NCBI RefSeq assembly: GCF_000368065.1
Contig: NZ_KB851204.1
Coordinates: 88,723-152,722 of the forward strand
Length of the DNA stretch: 64,000 nt
Direction: 5' to 3'
Source: Acinetobacter seifertii
Lineage (GTDB): Bacteria; Pseudomonadota; Gammaproteobacteria; Pseudomonadales; Moraxellaceae
The first letter of the stretch is position 1. Every line of letters starts with the position of its first letter. The position numbers and the translations under genes were made by a program. This document shows positions 17,077 through 25,471 of the stretch, in pieces. The notes under the pieces were generated by a model. The model was not told where the DNA came from. It was given only the letters and a program-made list of their open reading frames with translations, and did no database searches.

Positions 17077-18096
17077 TTATGCACAGGCATATAACACCTT
17101 AAAGCCTTGAAGATCAGTTTTAATCTCACACTGACCAAAGTGCTTCTCAATTAAGATCGGATAGTTTAAAAAACGGTTTGCTACAATCCATAGCTCACCC
17201 GATGCCTTTAAATGTTTTTTAGCGTTCTGGCAGAGTCCTTCACTTGCATCATAGTTGGTATGAATACCTTGATGAAAGGGAGGATTACTGACAATGGCAT
17301 CAAGTTCTGTTGGGGCGTCTGCAATTCCTATAACAGGTTGCAATCTCAACTGGTCTGAACCTATTCCATTTCGACTAAAAGTCATTTCCGTTGACCGTAA
17401 AGCGAAAGCATCAATATCTAAGGCATGAATAATATTACTTGAATTTATTTTTGCCAAATAACAACTGATAATTCCCGCACCACACCCGAAGTCGGCAATT
17501 CTACCTGATTTCATCTGATTAAGATAAGGGAGTAAAACAGCAGTTCCCACATCTAGATGATTTTGACTGAAAACCCCCGGTAGAGCACAAATGGTAAGTT
17601 CATGTCCATTTGCTTGAACAGTATAGGTTTTTAACCAGCTTTCAAGAGGTTTGAGCTTTTCAGTTTTCTCAATTTTTAAATGCCATAACTGACAATGTCG
17701 AGCGCTATCAAGTTTAAGAATTTTGCCAAAACTTTGTAGTTGTTTAGCAGCTCTTTCAACACCACCTTTTTTTTCACCTACTAAAAAAACTGATTGGTCA
17801 GTTTTTAGATGGCTCATCACCACATGCAATATATAATTTAAAAGCTCTTTTGATTTTGGAACAAAAATTATAGCCTGATCAAATTCTTGTGATGGAAACT
17901 CAACCGAGAAATGTGCTGTCGTGCCTGCATTAACAAAGCCTTTATAGTCCACATAATTCCACGTCCAGACTGATGCATCAACCCCAGATGGTAATTGACT
18001 GACTAAGGCATCATTGGGTGCATTAATCAACAAGAGTCTACCTTTTAAATAGTCTTGTTGTCTTAATACCACTTCACTTCTAGGATCCATGTACAT
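17077..18096 (-). CDS. rsmC: 16S rRNA (guanine(1207)-N(2))-methyltransferase RsmC
   Basis: Methylates G1207 of 16S rRNA in the 30S subunit using S-adenosylmethionine. The 339 residues have the RsmC two-domain layout: a degenerate N-terminal methyltransferase-like domain (about 1-160) and a catalytic C-terminal domain with GRIADFGCGAGIISCYLA (motif I), HALDIDAFALRSTEMT (motif II) and the base-flipping motif VSNPPFHQG. The length matches the family. It is first in a two-gene unit with the LysP-like permease and is separated from xanP by a terminator. Confidence 0.93.
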   Translation of the reverse strand: MYMDPRSEVVLRQQDYLKGRLLLINAPNDALVSQLPSGVDASVWTWNYVDYKGFVNAGTTAHFSVEFPSQEFDQAIIFVPKSKELLNYILHVVMSHLKTDQSVFLVGEKKGGVERAAKQLQSFGKILKLDSARHCQLWHLKIEKTEKLKPLESWLKTYTVQANGHELTICALPGVFSQNHLDVGTAVLLPYLNQMKSGRIADFGCGAGIISCYLAKINSSNIIHALDIDAFALRSTEMTFSRNGIGSDQLRLQPVIGIADAPTELDAIVSNPPFHQGIHTNYDASEGLCQNAKKHLKASGELWIVANRFLNYPILIEKHFGQCEIKTDLQGFKVLYACA

Positions 18097-18112
18097 CTCT
18101 CATGAAGAAGAA

Positions 18113-18132
18113 TGCCCAGTGGGAACTGGGCA
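18113..18132 (-). terminator. Hairpin after xanP
   Basis: GCCCAGT and ACTGGGC flank GGGA between the xanP stop and rsmC. On the minus strand the following tract is only moderately T rich, so termination may be partial. Confidence 0.6.
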
Positions 18133-18155
18133 GTAATCAAAAAATTAAAAAAGGG

Positions 18156-19514
18156 TTATTTATGTGTTTCAGGCAGCACAACATTTAAAATTAATGCCGC
18201 AATACCGCCTGTTGCTACACCAGAACTAAAAATATTTTTAAATAACTCTGGTAAGTGTTCCAAAATTTGTGGAACTTGAGCAACACCTAAACCTAGTGCA
18301 AGTGAAATCGCGATAATTAAAAGGGCACGACGGTCTAAATGAATAGATGAAAGAATGTTAATGCCTGAGGCAGCAACCGCACCAAACATTACCATAACTG
18401 CTCCGCCTAATACCGCCTGTGGTACGGCTTGTATTACACCTGCTACAGCAGGGAATAGACCTAATATAATGAGTAAAGCAGCAATCCAGATCCCTACGTA
18501 ACGACTTGCCACACCAGTGAGTTGAATTACACCATTATTTTGGGCAAAAACAGAACTAGGGAAGGTGTTAAATAATCCTGCAAGTAAAGAGTTTGCGCCA
18601 TTCACTAACACGCCACCTTTGATGCGTTGCATCCACTGAGGACCATCTACAGGTTGGTTTGAAAGTTTACTGGTTGCTGTGACATCACCAATTGCTTCTA
18701 ATGAAGTCACCAAATAAATGAATGCCATTGGAATAAATAAGCCCCATGAGAAGCTTAAGCCAAAGTGCATTGGTGTTGGAATTTGAATAACTGGCGCGTC
18801 TTTTAGACCAGAAAAATCTAGGTACCCCATGAAGCCGGCAAGAATGTAGCCAATAACCAAAGCAATCAAAATAGCTGAGCTTTTAATCCACACTACGCGT
18901 ATGCGATTTAAAACAATAATAATAGCTAGAACTGTACAAGACATTATAAGGTTATCAGAACTTGCAAAAGTATGATCTTGCATAGCTTGGTAACCACCAC
19001 CCATACTAATGAGGCCTTCTTTAATAAGCGTTAAACCAATCAGCAGTACAACAATACCTGTCACAAGCGGAGTAATAAGTCTTTTTACCCATGGTAGGAT
19101 TTGTGACACACCCATTTCAATAAATGAACCAGCAATCACCACACCAAAAATAGCAGCCATAACCTGATTTACTGGTGTACCTGCGGCAACCATTGCACTC
19201 CCAATACCAATAATTGGGCCAATAAAGTTAAAACTAGTACCCTGAACAATGAGTAGACCTGCACCGAAAGGACCAACTTTTTTGCATTGTAAGAAAGTTG
19301 CAATTCCTGAAATGACCAAAGACATGGATAAAATCATGTTGGTTTCGGTACGTGAAACACCCAAAGCTAAACAAATAAGAAGCCCAGGTGTAATAATTGG
19401 GACAATAATTGCAAGCAAATGTTGAAAAGCAGCTAAAAAAGCCACGAAGGGTTTTGGTCGGTCATCTAATCCATAAACAAGGTCAAGATGGTCTGGTGAT
19501 GGTTGATTGGACAT
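18156..19514 (-). CDS. xanP: Xanthine permease (NCS2/NAT family), XanP-like
   Basis: Proton-coupled purine transporter of 452 residues. Landmarks: AFQHLLAIIVPIITPGLLIC, IVQGTSFNFIGPIIG, VTSLEAIGDVTATSKLS (family glutamate/aspartate motif) and NTFPSSVFAQNNGVIQLTGVASRYVG, which is the NAT signature region with the QNNGVIQLTGV form seen in XanP. ATG 19514 is chosen; an upstream TTG at 19541 would add nine residues without support. It is divergent from typA. Xanthine is the best substrate by similarity to E. coli XanP; uric acid is possible. Confidence 0.88.
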   Translation of the reverse strand: MSNQPSPDHLDLVYGLDDRPKPFVAFLAAFQHLLAIIVPIITPGLLICLALGVSRTETNMILSMSLVISGIATFLQCKKVGPFGAGLLIVQGTSFNFIGPIIGIGSAMVAAGTPVNQVMAAIFGVVIAGSFIEMGVSQILPWVKRLITPLVTGIVVLLIGLTLIKEGLISMGGGYQAMQDHTFASSDNLIMSCTVLAIIIVLNRIRVVWIKSSAILIALVIGYILAGFMGYLDFSGLKDAPVIQIPTPMHFGLSFSWGLFIPMAFIYLVTSLEAIGDVTATSKLSNQPVDGPQWMQRIKGGVLVNGANSLLAGLFNTFPSSVFAQNNGVIQLTGVASRYVGIWIAALLIILGLFPAVAGVIQAVPQAVLGGAVMVMFGAVAASGINILSSIHLDRRALLIIAISLALGLGVAQVPQILEHLPELFKNIFSSGVATGGIAALILNVVLPETHK

Positions 19515-19628
19515 GGGAGTAAATACGCCACAATTTCGCAAATTGGCGCTATTCTAATCGAGATACCTATCTTTACAAAACGAAATACAGGCTATTGGGA
19601 AATTTTTTTGTCAATGTCAATAAACTGT

Positions 19629-19660
19629 CACTACTCAAGAGTAGTGTTTTTCTGTATAAT
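19629..19660 (+). promoter_or_regulatory. typA promoter -10 with palindrome over the -35 position
   Basis: A perfect TATAAT lies at 19655-19660, 33 bases before typA. The usual -35 place has no TTGACA. Instead there is an inverted repeat, CACTACTC-AA-GAGTAGTG (19629-19646). This fits an operator or activator site between xanP and typA, but a factor cannot be named. Confidence 0.5.
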
Positions 19661-19692
19661 TTGCCCTCAAATTTCAGGCGTTTCTAATTTTC

Positions 19693-21528
19693 ATGTCAGA
19701 TATCAAAAATCTCCGTAATATCGCAATTATTGCGCACGTCGACCACGGGAAAACCACACTTGTCGATAAACTACTTCAGCAATCAGGTGCTCTCGGTGAC
19801 CGAGCAGGCGAGATTGAGCGTGTCATGGACTCGAATGCGCTTGAAAGTGAACGTGGTATTACCATCTTAGCGAAAAACACTTCTATTACTTGGTTGGATA
19901 AGCGTACTGATACAACTTACCGTATCAACATCGTGGACACCCCGGGACACGCCGACTTCGGTGGTGAAGTAGAACGTGTTATGTCGATGGTTGACTGCGT
20001 ATTACTTCTTGTTGACTCTCAAGAAGGCCCAATGCCACAAACTCGTTTTGTAACGCAAAAAGCCTTTGCTCGTGGTTTGAAGCCAATCGTTATTATCAAC
20101 AAAGTTGATAAACCAAGTGCACGTCCAGACTGGGTAATCGATCAAGTATTTGATTTGTTTGATAACCTTGGTGCAACTGATGAGCAATTAGATTTCCCAA
20201 TCGTTTATGCATCAGGTTTACGTGGTGTAGCGGGTCCAGCTCCTGAAGAACTTGCAGAAGACATGACTCCGTTGTTCGAAACGATTGTAGACATCGTTGA
20301 GCCACCAGCAGTTGACGTTGATGGTCCATTCCAAATGCAGATTTCATCACTTGACTATAACAGCTTCGTAGGCGTTATCGGTGTTGGTCGTATTCAACGT
20401 GGTTCAGTAAAATTAAACACTCCTGTTACTGTAATTGACAAAGATGGCAATACACGTAACGGTCGTATTTTAAAAATCATGGGTTACCACGGTTTAGAAC
20501 GTATTGATGTAGATTCAGCATCTGCTGGTGACATCGTATGTATTACTGGTATTGATGCACTTAACATTTCTGACACAATCTGTGATCCGAAAAATGTTGA
20601 AGCATTACCAGCTTTATCTGTAGATGAACCTACGGTATCTATGACTTTCCAAGTAAACAACTCTCCGTTTGCTGGTAAAGAAGGTAAATTCGTAACTTCA
20701 CGTAATATCCGTGAACGTCTTGATCGCGAATTAATCCATAACGTAGCTTTACGTGTTGAAGACACTGACAGTCCAGACCGCTTCAAAGTATCTGGTCGTG
20801 GTGAACTTCATCTTTCAGTTTTAATTGAAAACATGCGTCGTGAAGGCTTTGAAATGGGCGTATCACGTCCACAAGTAATCATCAAAGAAATTGATGGTGA
20901 AAGACAAGAGCCTTACGAAAACGTAACGTTTGACGTTGAAGAACAGCATCAAGGTGCTGTAATGGAACAAATGGGTCACCGTAAAGGCGAAATGACTAAT
21001 ATGGAAGTTGACGGTAAAGGCCGTATCCGTATTGAAGCGACTGTGCCTTCACGTGGCCTAATCGGTTTCCGTTCTGAATTCTTGACCATGACTTCTGGTA
21101 CAGGGATCATGACTTCAAGCTTCTCGCATTATGGTCCTGTTAAACAAGGTACTGTTGCGAAGCGTCAAAACGGTGTGTTGATTTCTATGGTTCAAGGTAC
21201 TTGCTTGGGCTATGCATTGTTCAGCTTACAAGACCGTGGTCGTTTATTTGCTAAGCCACAGTTAGAAGTTTACGAAGGTATGATCGTGGGTATTAACTCT
21301 CGTTCAGACGATATGGTTGTAAACCCAACTAAAGCGAAACAATTAACTAACGTTCGTGCATCTGGTACAGATGATGCTTTAACTTTAGTACCTGCAATTG
21401 AATATACGCTTGAACAAGCGCTTGAATTCATTGAAGATGACGAGTTAGTAGAAGTAACACCTAAATCAATCCGTATCCGTAAACGTTACTTGACTGAAAA
21501 CGAACGTAAACGTAACCGTGATAAATAA
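19693..21528 (+). CDS. typA: Ribosome-associated GTPase TypA/BipA
   Basis: Translational GTPase of the EF-G-like family, involved in 50S assembly and growth under stress such as cold. The 611 residues contain the P-loop AHVDHGKTT (G1), RGITI (G2), DTPGHADFGGEV (G3) and NKVD (G4), domain II, two alpha/beta domains and the BipA-specific C-terminal domain ending RKRYLTENERKRNR. The length matches the family (about 605-615). It is monocistronic with its own terminator. Confidence 0.97.
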   Translation: MSDIKNLRNIAIIAHVDHGKTTLVDKLLQQSGALGDRAGEIERVMDSNALESERGITILAKNTSITWLDKRTDTTYRINIVDTPGHADFGGEVERVMSMVDCVLLLVDSQEGPMPQTRFVTQKAFARGLKPIVIINKVDKPSARPDWVIDQVFDLFDNLGATDEQLDFPIVYASGLRGVAGPAPEELAEDMTPLFETIVDIVEPPAVDVDGPFQMQISSLDYNSFVGVIGVGRIQRGSVKLNTPVTVIDKDGNTRNGRILKIMGYHGLERIDVDSASAGDIVCITGIDALNISDTICDPKNVEALPALSVDEPTVSMTFQVNNSPFAGKEGKFVTSRNIRERLDRELIHNVALRVEDTDSPDRFKVSGRGELHLSVLIENMRREGFEMGVSRPQVIIKEIDGERQEPYENVTFDVEEQHQGAVMEQMGHRKGEMTNMEVDGKGRIRIEATVPSRGLIGFRSEFLTMTSGTGIMTSSFSHYGPVKQGTVAKRQNGVLISMVQGTCLGYALFSLQDRGRLFAKPQLEVYEGMIVGINSRSDDMVVNPTKAKQLTNVRASGTDDALTLVPAIEYTLEQALEFIEDDELVEVTPKSIRIRKRYLTENERKRNRDK

Positions 21529-21547
21529 TTTTTCTTAATTGAAAAAG

Positions 21548-21580
21548 AAAAAACCGCTAAATTAATTTAGCGGTTTTTTT
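21548..21580 (+). terminator. Intrinsic terminator after typA
   Basis: Arms AAAAAACCGCTAAATT and AATTTAGCGGTTTTTT form a long perfect stem 19 bases after the typA stop. Confidence 0.9.
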
Positions 21581-21785
21581 AATTGTTATATTTGAAATTA
21601 AATTAACCTTAAATTCATATTTTTCTTATAAACGAATATGTTGTTAAAGTGTGAGATAGTTTTCTTTTTTTTGATAAAAATATTAAATTATCAATATCAT
21701 GGCGAGTACTATCTAATTCGATAAGATGCCAATGAAAAAGAAAAATATGACGTGTTTCGACCCCCCGACATCTGGAGATGTTTAG

Positions 21786-22217
21786 ATGAGTATTATTCAA
21801 GAATTTAAAGAATTTGCCATTAAAGGCAATATGATGGATTTAGCCATTGGTGTGATTATTGGTGGTGCTTTTGGCAAAATCGTGGACTCTTTGGTGAAAG
21901 ATATTATCATGCCAATTATCAGTGTAATTACTGGTGGTGGCGTTGATTTTACACAAAAATTCATTGTGTTGGGTGCAAACCCTAACAATTTACAGTCTTT
22001 GGATGCCTTACAAAAGGCAGGTGTCAATGTATTAACTTATGGTAACTTCCTGACCATTTTAATTAACTTCCTGATTTTAGCTTGGGTTGTATTCTTAATG
22101 GTGAAATTATTAAACAGACTTCGCCGTGATAAGAATGAGCCAGAAGCTCCAGCTGCAACGCCTGAAGATGTGCAATTACTGCGCGAAATTCGTGATGAGT
22201 TGAAAAAGAAAGCTTAA
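21786..22217 (+). CDS. mscL: Large-conductance mechanosensitive channel MscL
   Basis: Homopentameric channel that opens under membrane tension to release solutes on osmotic downshock. The 143 residues have the N-terminal amphipathic start MSIIQEFKEFAIKGNMMDLAIGVIIGGAFGKIVDSLV (TM1), a periplasmic loop, TM2 (FLTILINFLILAWVVFLMVKLLNRL) and the charged C-terminal helix bundle. GGAGA lies ten bases before the ATG. It is a single gene with a terminator immediately behind. Confidence 0.96.
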   Translation: MSIIQEFKEFAIKGNMMDLAIGVIIGGAFGKIVDSLVKDIIMPIISVITGGGVDFTQKFIVLGANPNNLQSLDALQKAGVNVLTYGNFLTILINFLILAWVVFLMVKLLNRLRRDKNEPEAPAATPEDVQLLREIRDELKKKA

Positions 22218-22230
22218 GCAGATTTCAAAT

Positions 22231-22259
22231 AAAAAACGGTACCTAGCGTACCGTTTTTT
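22231..22259 (+). terminator. Intrinsic terminator after mscL
   Basis: Arms AAAAAACGGTA and TACCGTTTTTT enclose CCTAGCG. The A/T symmetry lets it also serve the converging gene at 22269. Confidence 0.9.
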
Positions 22260-22268
22260 ATAGTTATT

Positions 22269-22970
22269 TTATCGAACTTCTCCAATTAAGAATCTTTCAG
22301 TAATTTCATAGCAATTAGAAATAATATCTTGAGTAGTTTGATTATCTGTACAATTCTGTAAGTAATATTCAATTAGAATAGAATTAGAAGGCTCATCGTT
22401 ATGATATTTAGAAACATTTATGCCAAGTTTTGAAAAATCTTTTTGAGCCTGAAACTCTAAAATCCTGTGTACTCGATCAGACTGTTGTTCAGTTACTGTA
22501 GGGATATAAATTTTAAGGGTTTTATCATTTTGTTTAATAATTAAATTTTCTTTAATTTCTTTAATATTGTTAAAGAGAGTAAAATTTTTGTTAAATAAAT
22601 CTTCGACATAATAGTCAAAATCAATGAAATCTAATAAATAAAAATATTGATCGTATTGGTAACTATTACCTTGGAAGTAAGTATTAAAATTATAACTACC
22701 TTCAAACTCTCCAGTCCCTTCCTCTTGTACAATAAAACTGTATTCAGGATATTTCTGGCTAAAATTAAGCATATCTTTTTCAAGGCTATACCATTTTACT
22801 TCATTTTCAGAGTTACCATCTAAATTAAAGGCATATTCAGCTTCATGATGTGAATTTGATTGTGCATCATCATATAACGCTTGAATGATCTTACGTGTTT
22901 CATCACGATTAGCTGGGCGTTTTTCTTCATGCACCCAAACTCGTAAAGATACATATGTGTACATCCCCAT
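22269..22970 (-). CDS. Hypothetical protein, acidic, unknown family
   Basis: I do not recognise this 233-residue protein. It begins MGMYTYVSLRVWVHEEKRP, has no signal peptide or membrane helix, is acidic and unusually rich in Asn, Tyr and Phe (FNTYFQGNSYQYDQYFYLLDF around residues 95-115), and ends with a helical segment. AAGGA precedes the ATG at good spacing. Base composition is clearly more A/T rich than that of mscL or typA, and an A/T-rich 227-base gap lies upstream, both consistent with recent acquisition. Toxin-immunity-like or phage-derived origins are possible, but nothing in the sequence proves either. Confidence 0.75.
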   Translation of the reverse strand: MGMYTYVSLRVWVHEEKRPANRDETRKIIQALYDDAQSNSHHEAEYAFNLDGNSENEVKWYSLEKDMLNFSQKYPEYSFIVQEEGTGEFEGSYNFNTYFQGNSYQYDQYFYLLDFIDFDYYVEDLFNKNFTLFNNIKEIKENLIIKQNDKTLKIYIPTVTEQQSDRVHRILEFQAQKDFSKLGINVSKYHNDEPSNSILIEYYLQNCTDNQTTQDIISNCYEITERFLIGEVR

Positions 22971-23197
22971 TTAAAATTCCTTAGATAAGTAAAATATTTA
23001 TTAAAGTTAAAAATAAATTCATTAAACTAAAACTACTTATAATTCATTTTATTAGCTTGTAAAATACAATTTATTTTATGCTTAAAGAATACCAAAATGA
23101 GAGTATTCTTAATAGTCTTTTTGCATTTAAGTTATCTTAGAAGACTAATTTTTAAAGGATATTAATATTAAACTTATATTAGTAAAGGTAAGTTATT

Positions 23198-23548
23198 ATG
23201 AATCAGCTATTTGTATATGGCACTTTATGTCCGAATCAAGTTAATGCTCATATTTTAGAACAAATCGATGGTCACTGGATAAAAGCCAGTGTAAGAGGCG
23301 TGATTCATATTTTAGATTGGGGACCAGACAAGGGTTTAAAAGCACTTGAGTTAGATTCGCAAGCCGATTGGATAGATGGTTATGTGTTTAGCACAGAAAA
23401 ACTTGCTGAAAACTGGCAGATGCTGGATGATTTTGAAGGTTTTCAATACCAGCGTGTCATCGCAGATGTAAAACTAGAGTCGGGTGAATATATTAAAGCC
23501 TGGACATATCAAATGAATGCACAGGCTAAAACTTCTGAAAAACCATAA
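23198..23548 (+). CDS. Gamma-glutamylcyclotransferase family protein
   Basis: A 116-residue GGCT-like (AIG2/YtfP) protein; family members act on gamma-glutamyl amino acids or gamma-glutamylamines. It has the N-terminal substrate loop FVYGTLCPNQ and the acidic DDFEGFQYQRV region near residues 80-88, which contains the catalytic glutamate of the family. A complete barrel-type domain fits this length. The actual substrate is unknown. It converges with ppiC. Confidence 0.87.
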   Translation: MNQLFVYGTLCPNQVNAHILEQIDGHWIKASVRGVIHILDWGPDKGLKALELDSQADWIDGYVFSTEKLAENWQMLDDFEGFQYQRVIADVKLESGEYIKAWTYQMNAQAKTSEKP

Positions 23549-23562
23549 TTAAATTAATGGAA

Positions 23563-23853
23563 TCAGCGTAAGCTGCCCATTCGGAATTTAACTTCTAAAA
23601 GATGATAGCCAAACTGGCTTTTAATAGGACCTTGCAACACGCGTTCAGCAGCTGTAAAGACAACTTTGTCGATAACAGGTACTAATTGACCTTTTTTAAC
23701 TTCGCCAAGTTCACCGCCACGTTTAGCTGAATTGCAGGTGGAATATTGCTTGGCAAGTTTGGCAAAGTCTGCACCACTTTGTAGCTTCTTTTTTAGCTGT
23801 TCAGCTAAGTCTTTATCTTTGACTAAAATATGTCGGACAATTGCTGTTTGCAT
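23563..23853 (-). CDS. ppiC: Peptidyl-prolyl cis-trans isomerase, parvulin type
   Basis: A stand-alone 96-residue parvulin that isomerises Xaa-Pro bonds, cytoplasmic (no signal peptide). It reads like E. coli PpiC: RHILVKDKDLAEQLKKKLQSGADFAKLAKQYSTCNSAKRGGELGEVKKGQLVPV, then FGYHLLEV at the end. ATG 23853 (MQTAIV) is taken because GGAGG lies at the right distance. It sits 19 bases downstream of mutM on the same strand and is likely co-transcribed with it. Confidence 0.94.
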   Translation of the reverse strand: MQTAIVRHILVKDKDLAEQLKKKLQSGADFAKLAKQYSTCNSAKRGGELGEVKKGQLVPVIDKVVFTAAERVLQGPIKSQFGYHLLEVKFRMGSLR

Positions 23854-23872
23854 GTTGTCTTCCTCCAAAAAA

Positions 23873-24697
23873 TTAAGGCTTTCTCAGCTTTTTAAGTGGT
23901 TGGCACTGTGGGCAAAATACACTGGCACGCTGACCGAGTTTTAAATTTTCTAATGGGGTTTCACAGTTAACACACATTTCTCCAGCACGACCATAAGCAA
24001 GAAGTGTTTGCTGGAAATAACCATTTTCACCCATGGCATTACTGTAATCGCGTAAAGTTGAGCCACCTAAATCAATTGCCGATTTCAAAATTCGTTTAAT
24101 CTCGACAACGAGTTTTTCAATTTGTTGCATAGTCAAATCGCCAGCAGGCTGAGCTGGGTGAATGCCTACATTAAATAAGCTTTCAGTTGCATAGATATTG
24201 CCTACACCAACCACTACATGATTATCCATGAGTGCAATTTTTATGCCGACAGATTTATTCTTTAGCTTAGAAGCTAAATATTCTGCATGAAAGTCAGTAC
24301 TTAAAGGCTCTGGCCCCAAAGTATCTATGAGTTTGCCTTGAGTTTCCGAATTAAGCCAAAGGATGCAACCGAAACGGCGTGGGTCATGGTAACGTAACTG
24401 CTGATCTTCAAATTGAATAATCAGGTGGTCATGTTTTCTTAGTTCATCATTTGGTTCGGTGAGACGAAAACTTCCTGACATGCCTAAATGCCAGAGCATT
24501 TGATCTTGTTCAAACTCTGCCAAAATATATTTTGAACGTCGGTTTAACCCAATGAGACGTTGCCCAACAAGTTTTTGAATATCATCTGGTATAGGCCAGC
24601 GTAAGCTAGAGTTGCGGACTTCTACACTTTGAACTTTTTGATTCAATAAGGGAAATAAACTGGTTTTGGTGGTTTCGACTTCGGGTAACTCAGGCAT
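23873..24697 (-). CDS. mutM: Formamidopyrimidine-DNA glycosylase (MutM/Fpg)
   Basis: Base-excision repair enzyme that removes 8-oxoguanine and ring-opened purines and cleaves the abasic site. After the initiator Met the mature protein begins PELPEVET, so the catalytic proline and glutamate are P2 and E3; that fixes the start at 24697 rather than further upstream. The lysine-containing loop (LNRRSKYIL), the helix-two-turn-helix and the C-terminal zinc finger (CVNCETPLENLKLGQRASVFCPQC) are all present. The 274 residues match the family. It lies back to back with a 3-methyladenine glycosylase gene, 75 bases between the starts. Confidence 0.96.
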   Translation of the reverse strand: MPELPEVETTKTSLFPLLNQKVQSVEVRNSSLRWPIPDDIQKLVGQRLIGLNRRSKYILAEFEQDQMLWHLGMSGSFRLTEPNDELRKHDHLIIQFEDQQLRYHDPRRFGCILWLNSETQGKLIDTLGPEPLSTDFHAEYLASKLKNKSVGIKIALMDNHVVVGVGNIYATESLFNVGIHPAQPAGDLTMQQIEKLVVEIKRILKSAIDLGGSTLRDYSNAMGENGYFQQTLLAYGRAGEMCVNCETPLENLKLGQRASVFCPQCQPLKKLRKP

Positions 24698-24772
24698 GCC
24701 AACTCGCAGAATTAACAGATATACTGGATTAATCAAGTATAACGTGTGGTATGTAATATTTCAGAGAATACT

Positions 24773-25339
24773 ATGTCAGATATTTTACCATTAAGCTGGT
24801 TTCAACGAGAAACTTCAGAAGTGGCTTATGATTTGATCGGCTGTGTATTATGTAAGCGACAGCCCGATGGTCAAATCATCCGTTGCACAATTAGTGAAAC
24901 AGAAGCTTATTTGGGCGTTCGAGATAAAGCTTGCCATAGTTACAATGATAAACGAACAGCTCGAACTGAGGTAATGTATGGCCATGGTGGTAGTATTTAC
25001 GTCTACCTAATTTATGGCATGTATGAAATGCTTAATATTATTACTCAAACAGAAGGTGTGCCTGAAGGAGTAATGATTCGGGCTGTATTTTTAAGTAATG
25101 CTTCAACAAAAAAAGAATATAAGCTTTTAGCTGGACCGGGCAAACTGACACGTTATTTGGGTATTGACCGTAGTTTAAAAGGCCAGACTCTAGGTGAAGA
25201 ATCTGGGCTATGGATTGAAGCAGCCACTAAACAACCAGAAGTTGTTTTAACACCACGTATTGGAATTGACTATGCTGAAGAGGCAAAAGACTGGCCTGAA
25301 CGGTATTGCTGGAAAGATCATCCATCTTTGAGCCGATAA
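24773..25339 (+). CDS. 3-methyladenine DNA glycosylase (MPG/AAG family)
   Basis: A 188-residue AAG-type DNA glycosylase that excises alkylated or deaminated purines. Landmarks: VAYDLIGCVLCKR, ISETEAYLGVRDKACHSYNDKRTART, the intercalating/recognition region MYGHGGSIYVYLIYGMYEMLNII, and GPGKLTRYLGID. The start is ATG 24773 (MSDILPLSW), which lines up with family starts. Both this gene and the divergent mutM repair damaged purines, so a common control region is likely. Confidence 0.9.
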   Translation: MSDILPLSWFQRETSEVAYDLIGCVLCKRQPDGQIIRCTISETEAYLGVRDKACHSYNDKRTARTEVMYGHGGSIYVYLIYGMYEMLNIITQTEGVPEGVMIRAVFLSNASTKKEYKLLAGPGKLTRYLGIDRSLKGQTLGEESGLWIEAATKQPEVVLTPRIGIDYAEEAKDWPERYCWKDHPSLSR

Positions 25340-25471
25340 TCCAAATTTAGAAATTAATTTTTAAATAACGATATAGTGTTCTAGATTTACAACAATGCAG
25401 ATCGAATTCAATATCCAGACAAGACACTGCTTTTTGTTATCATAACTACAATATAAATAAAGGAAATAAGC

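Noticed and set aside
21768..21781. ACATCT-GG-AGATGT palindrome covering the mscL Shine-Dalgarno
   Set aside because: The stem is short with a two-base loop, and mscL control of this type is not known; probably chance.
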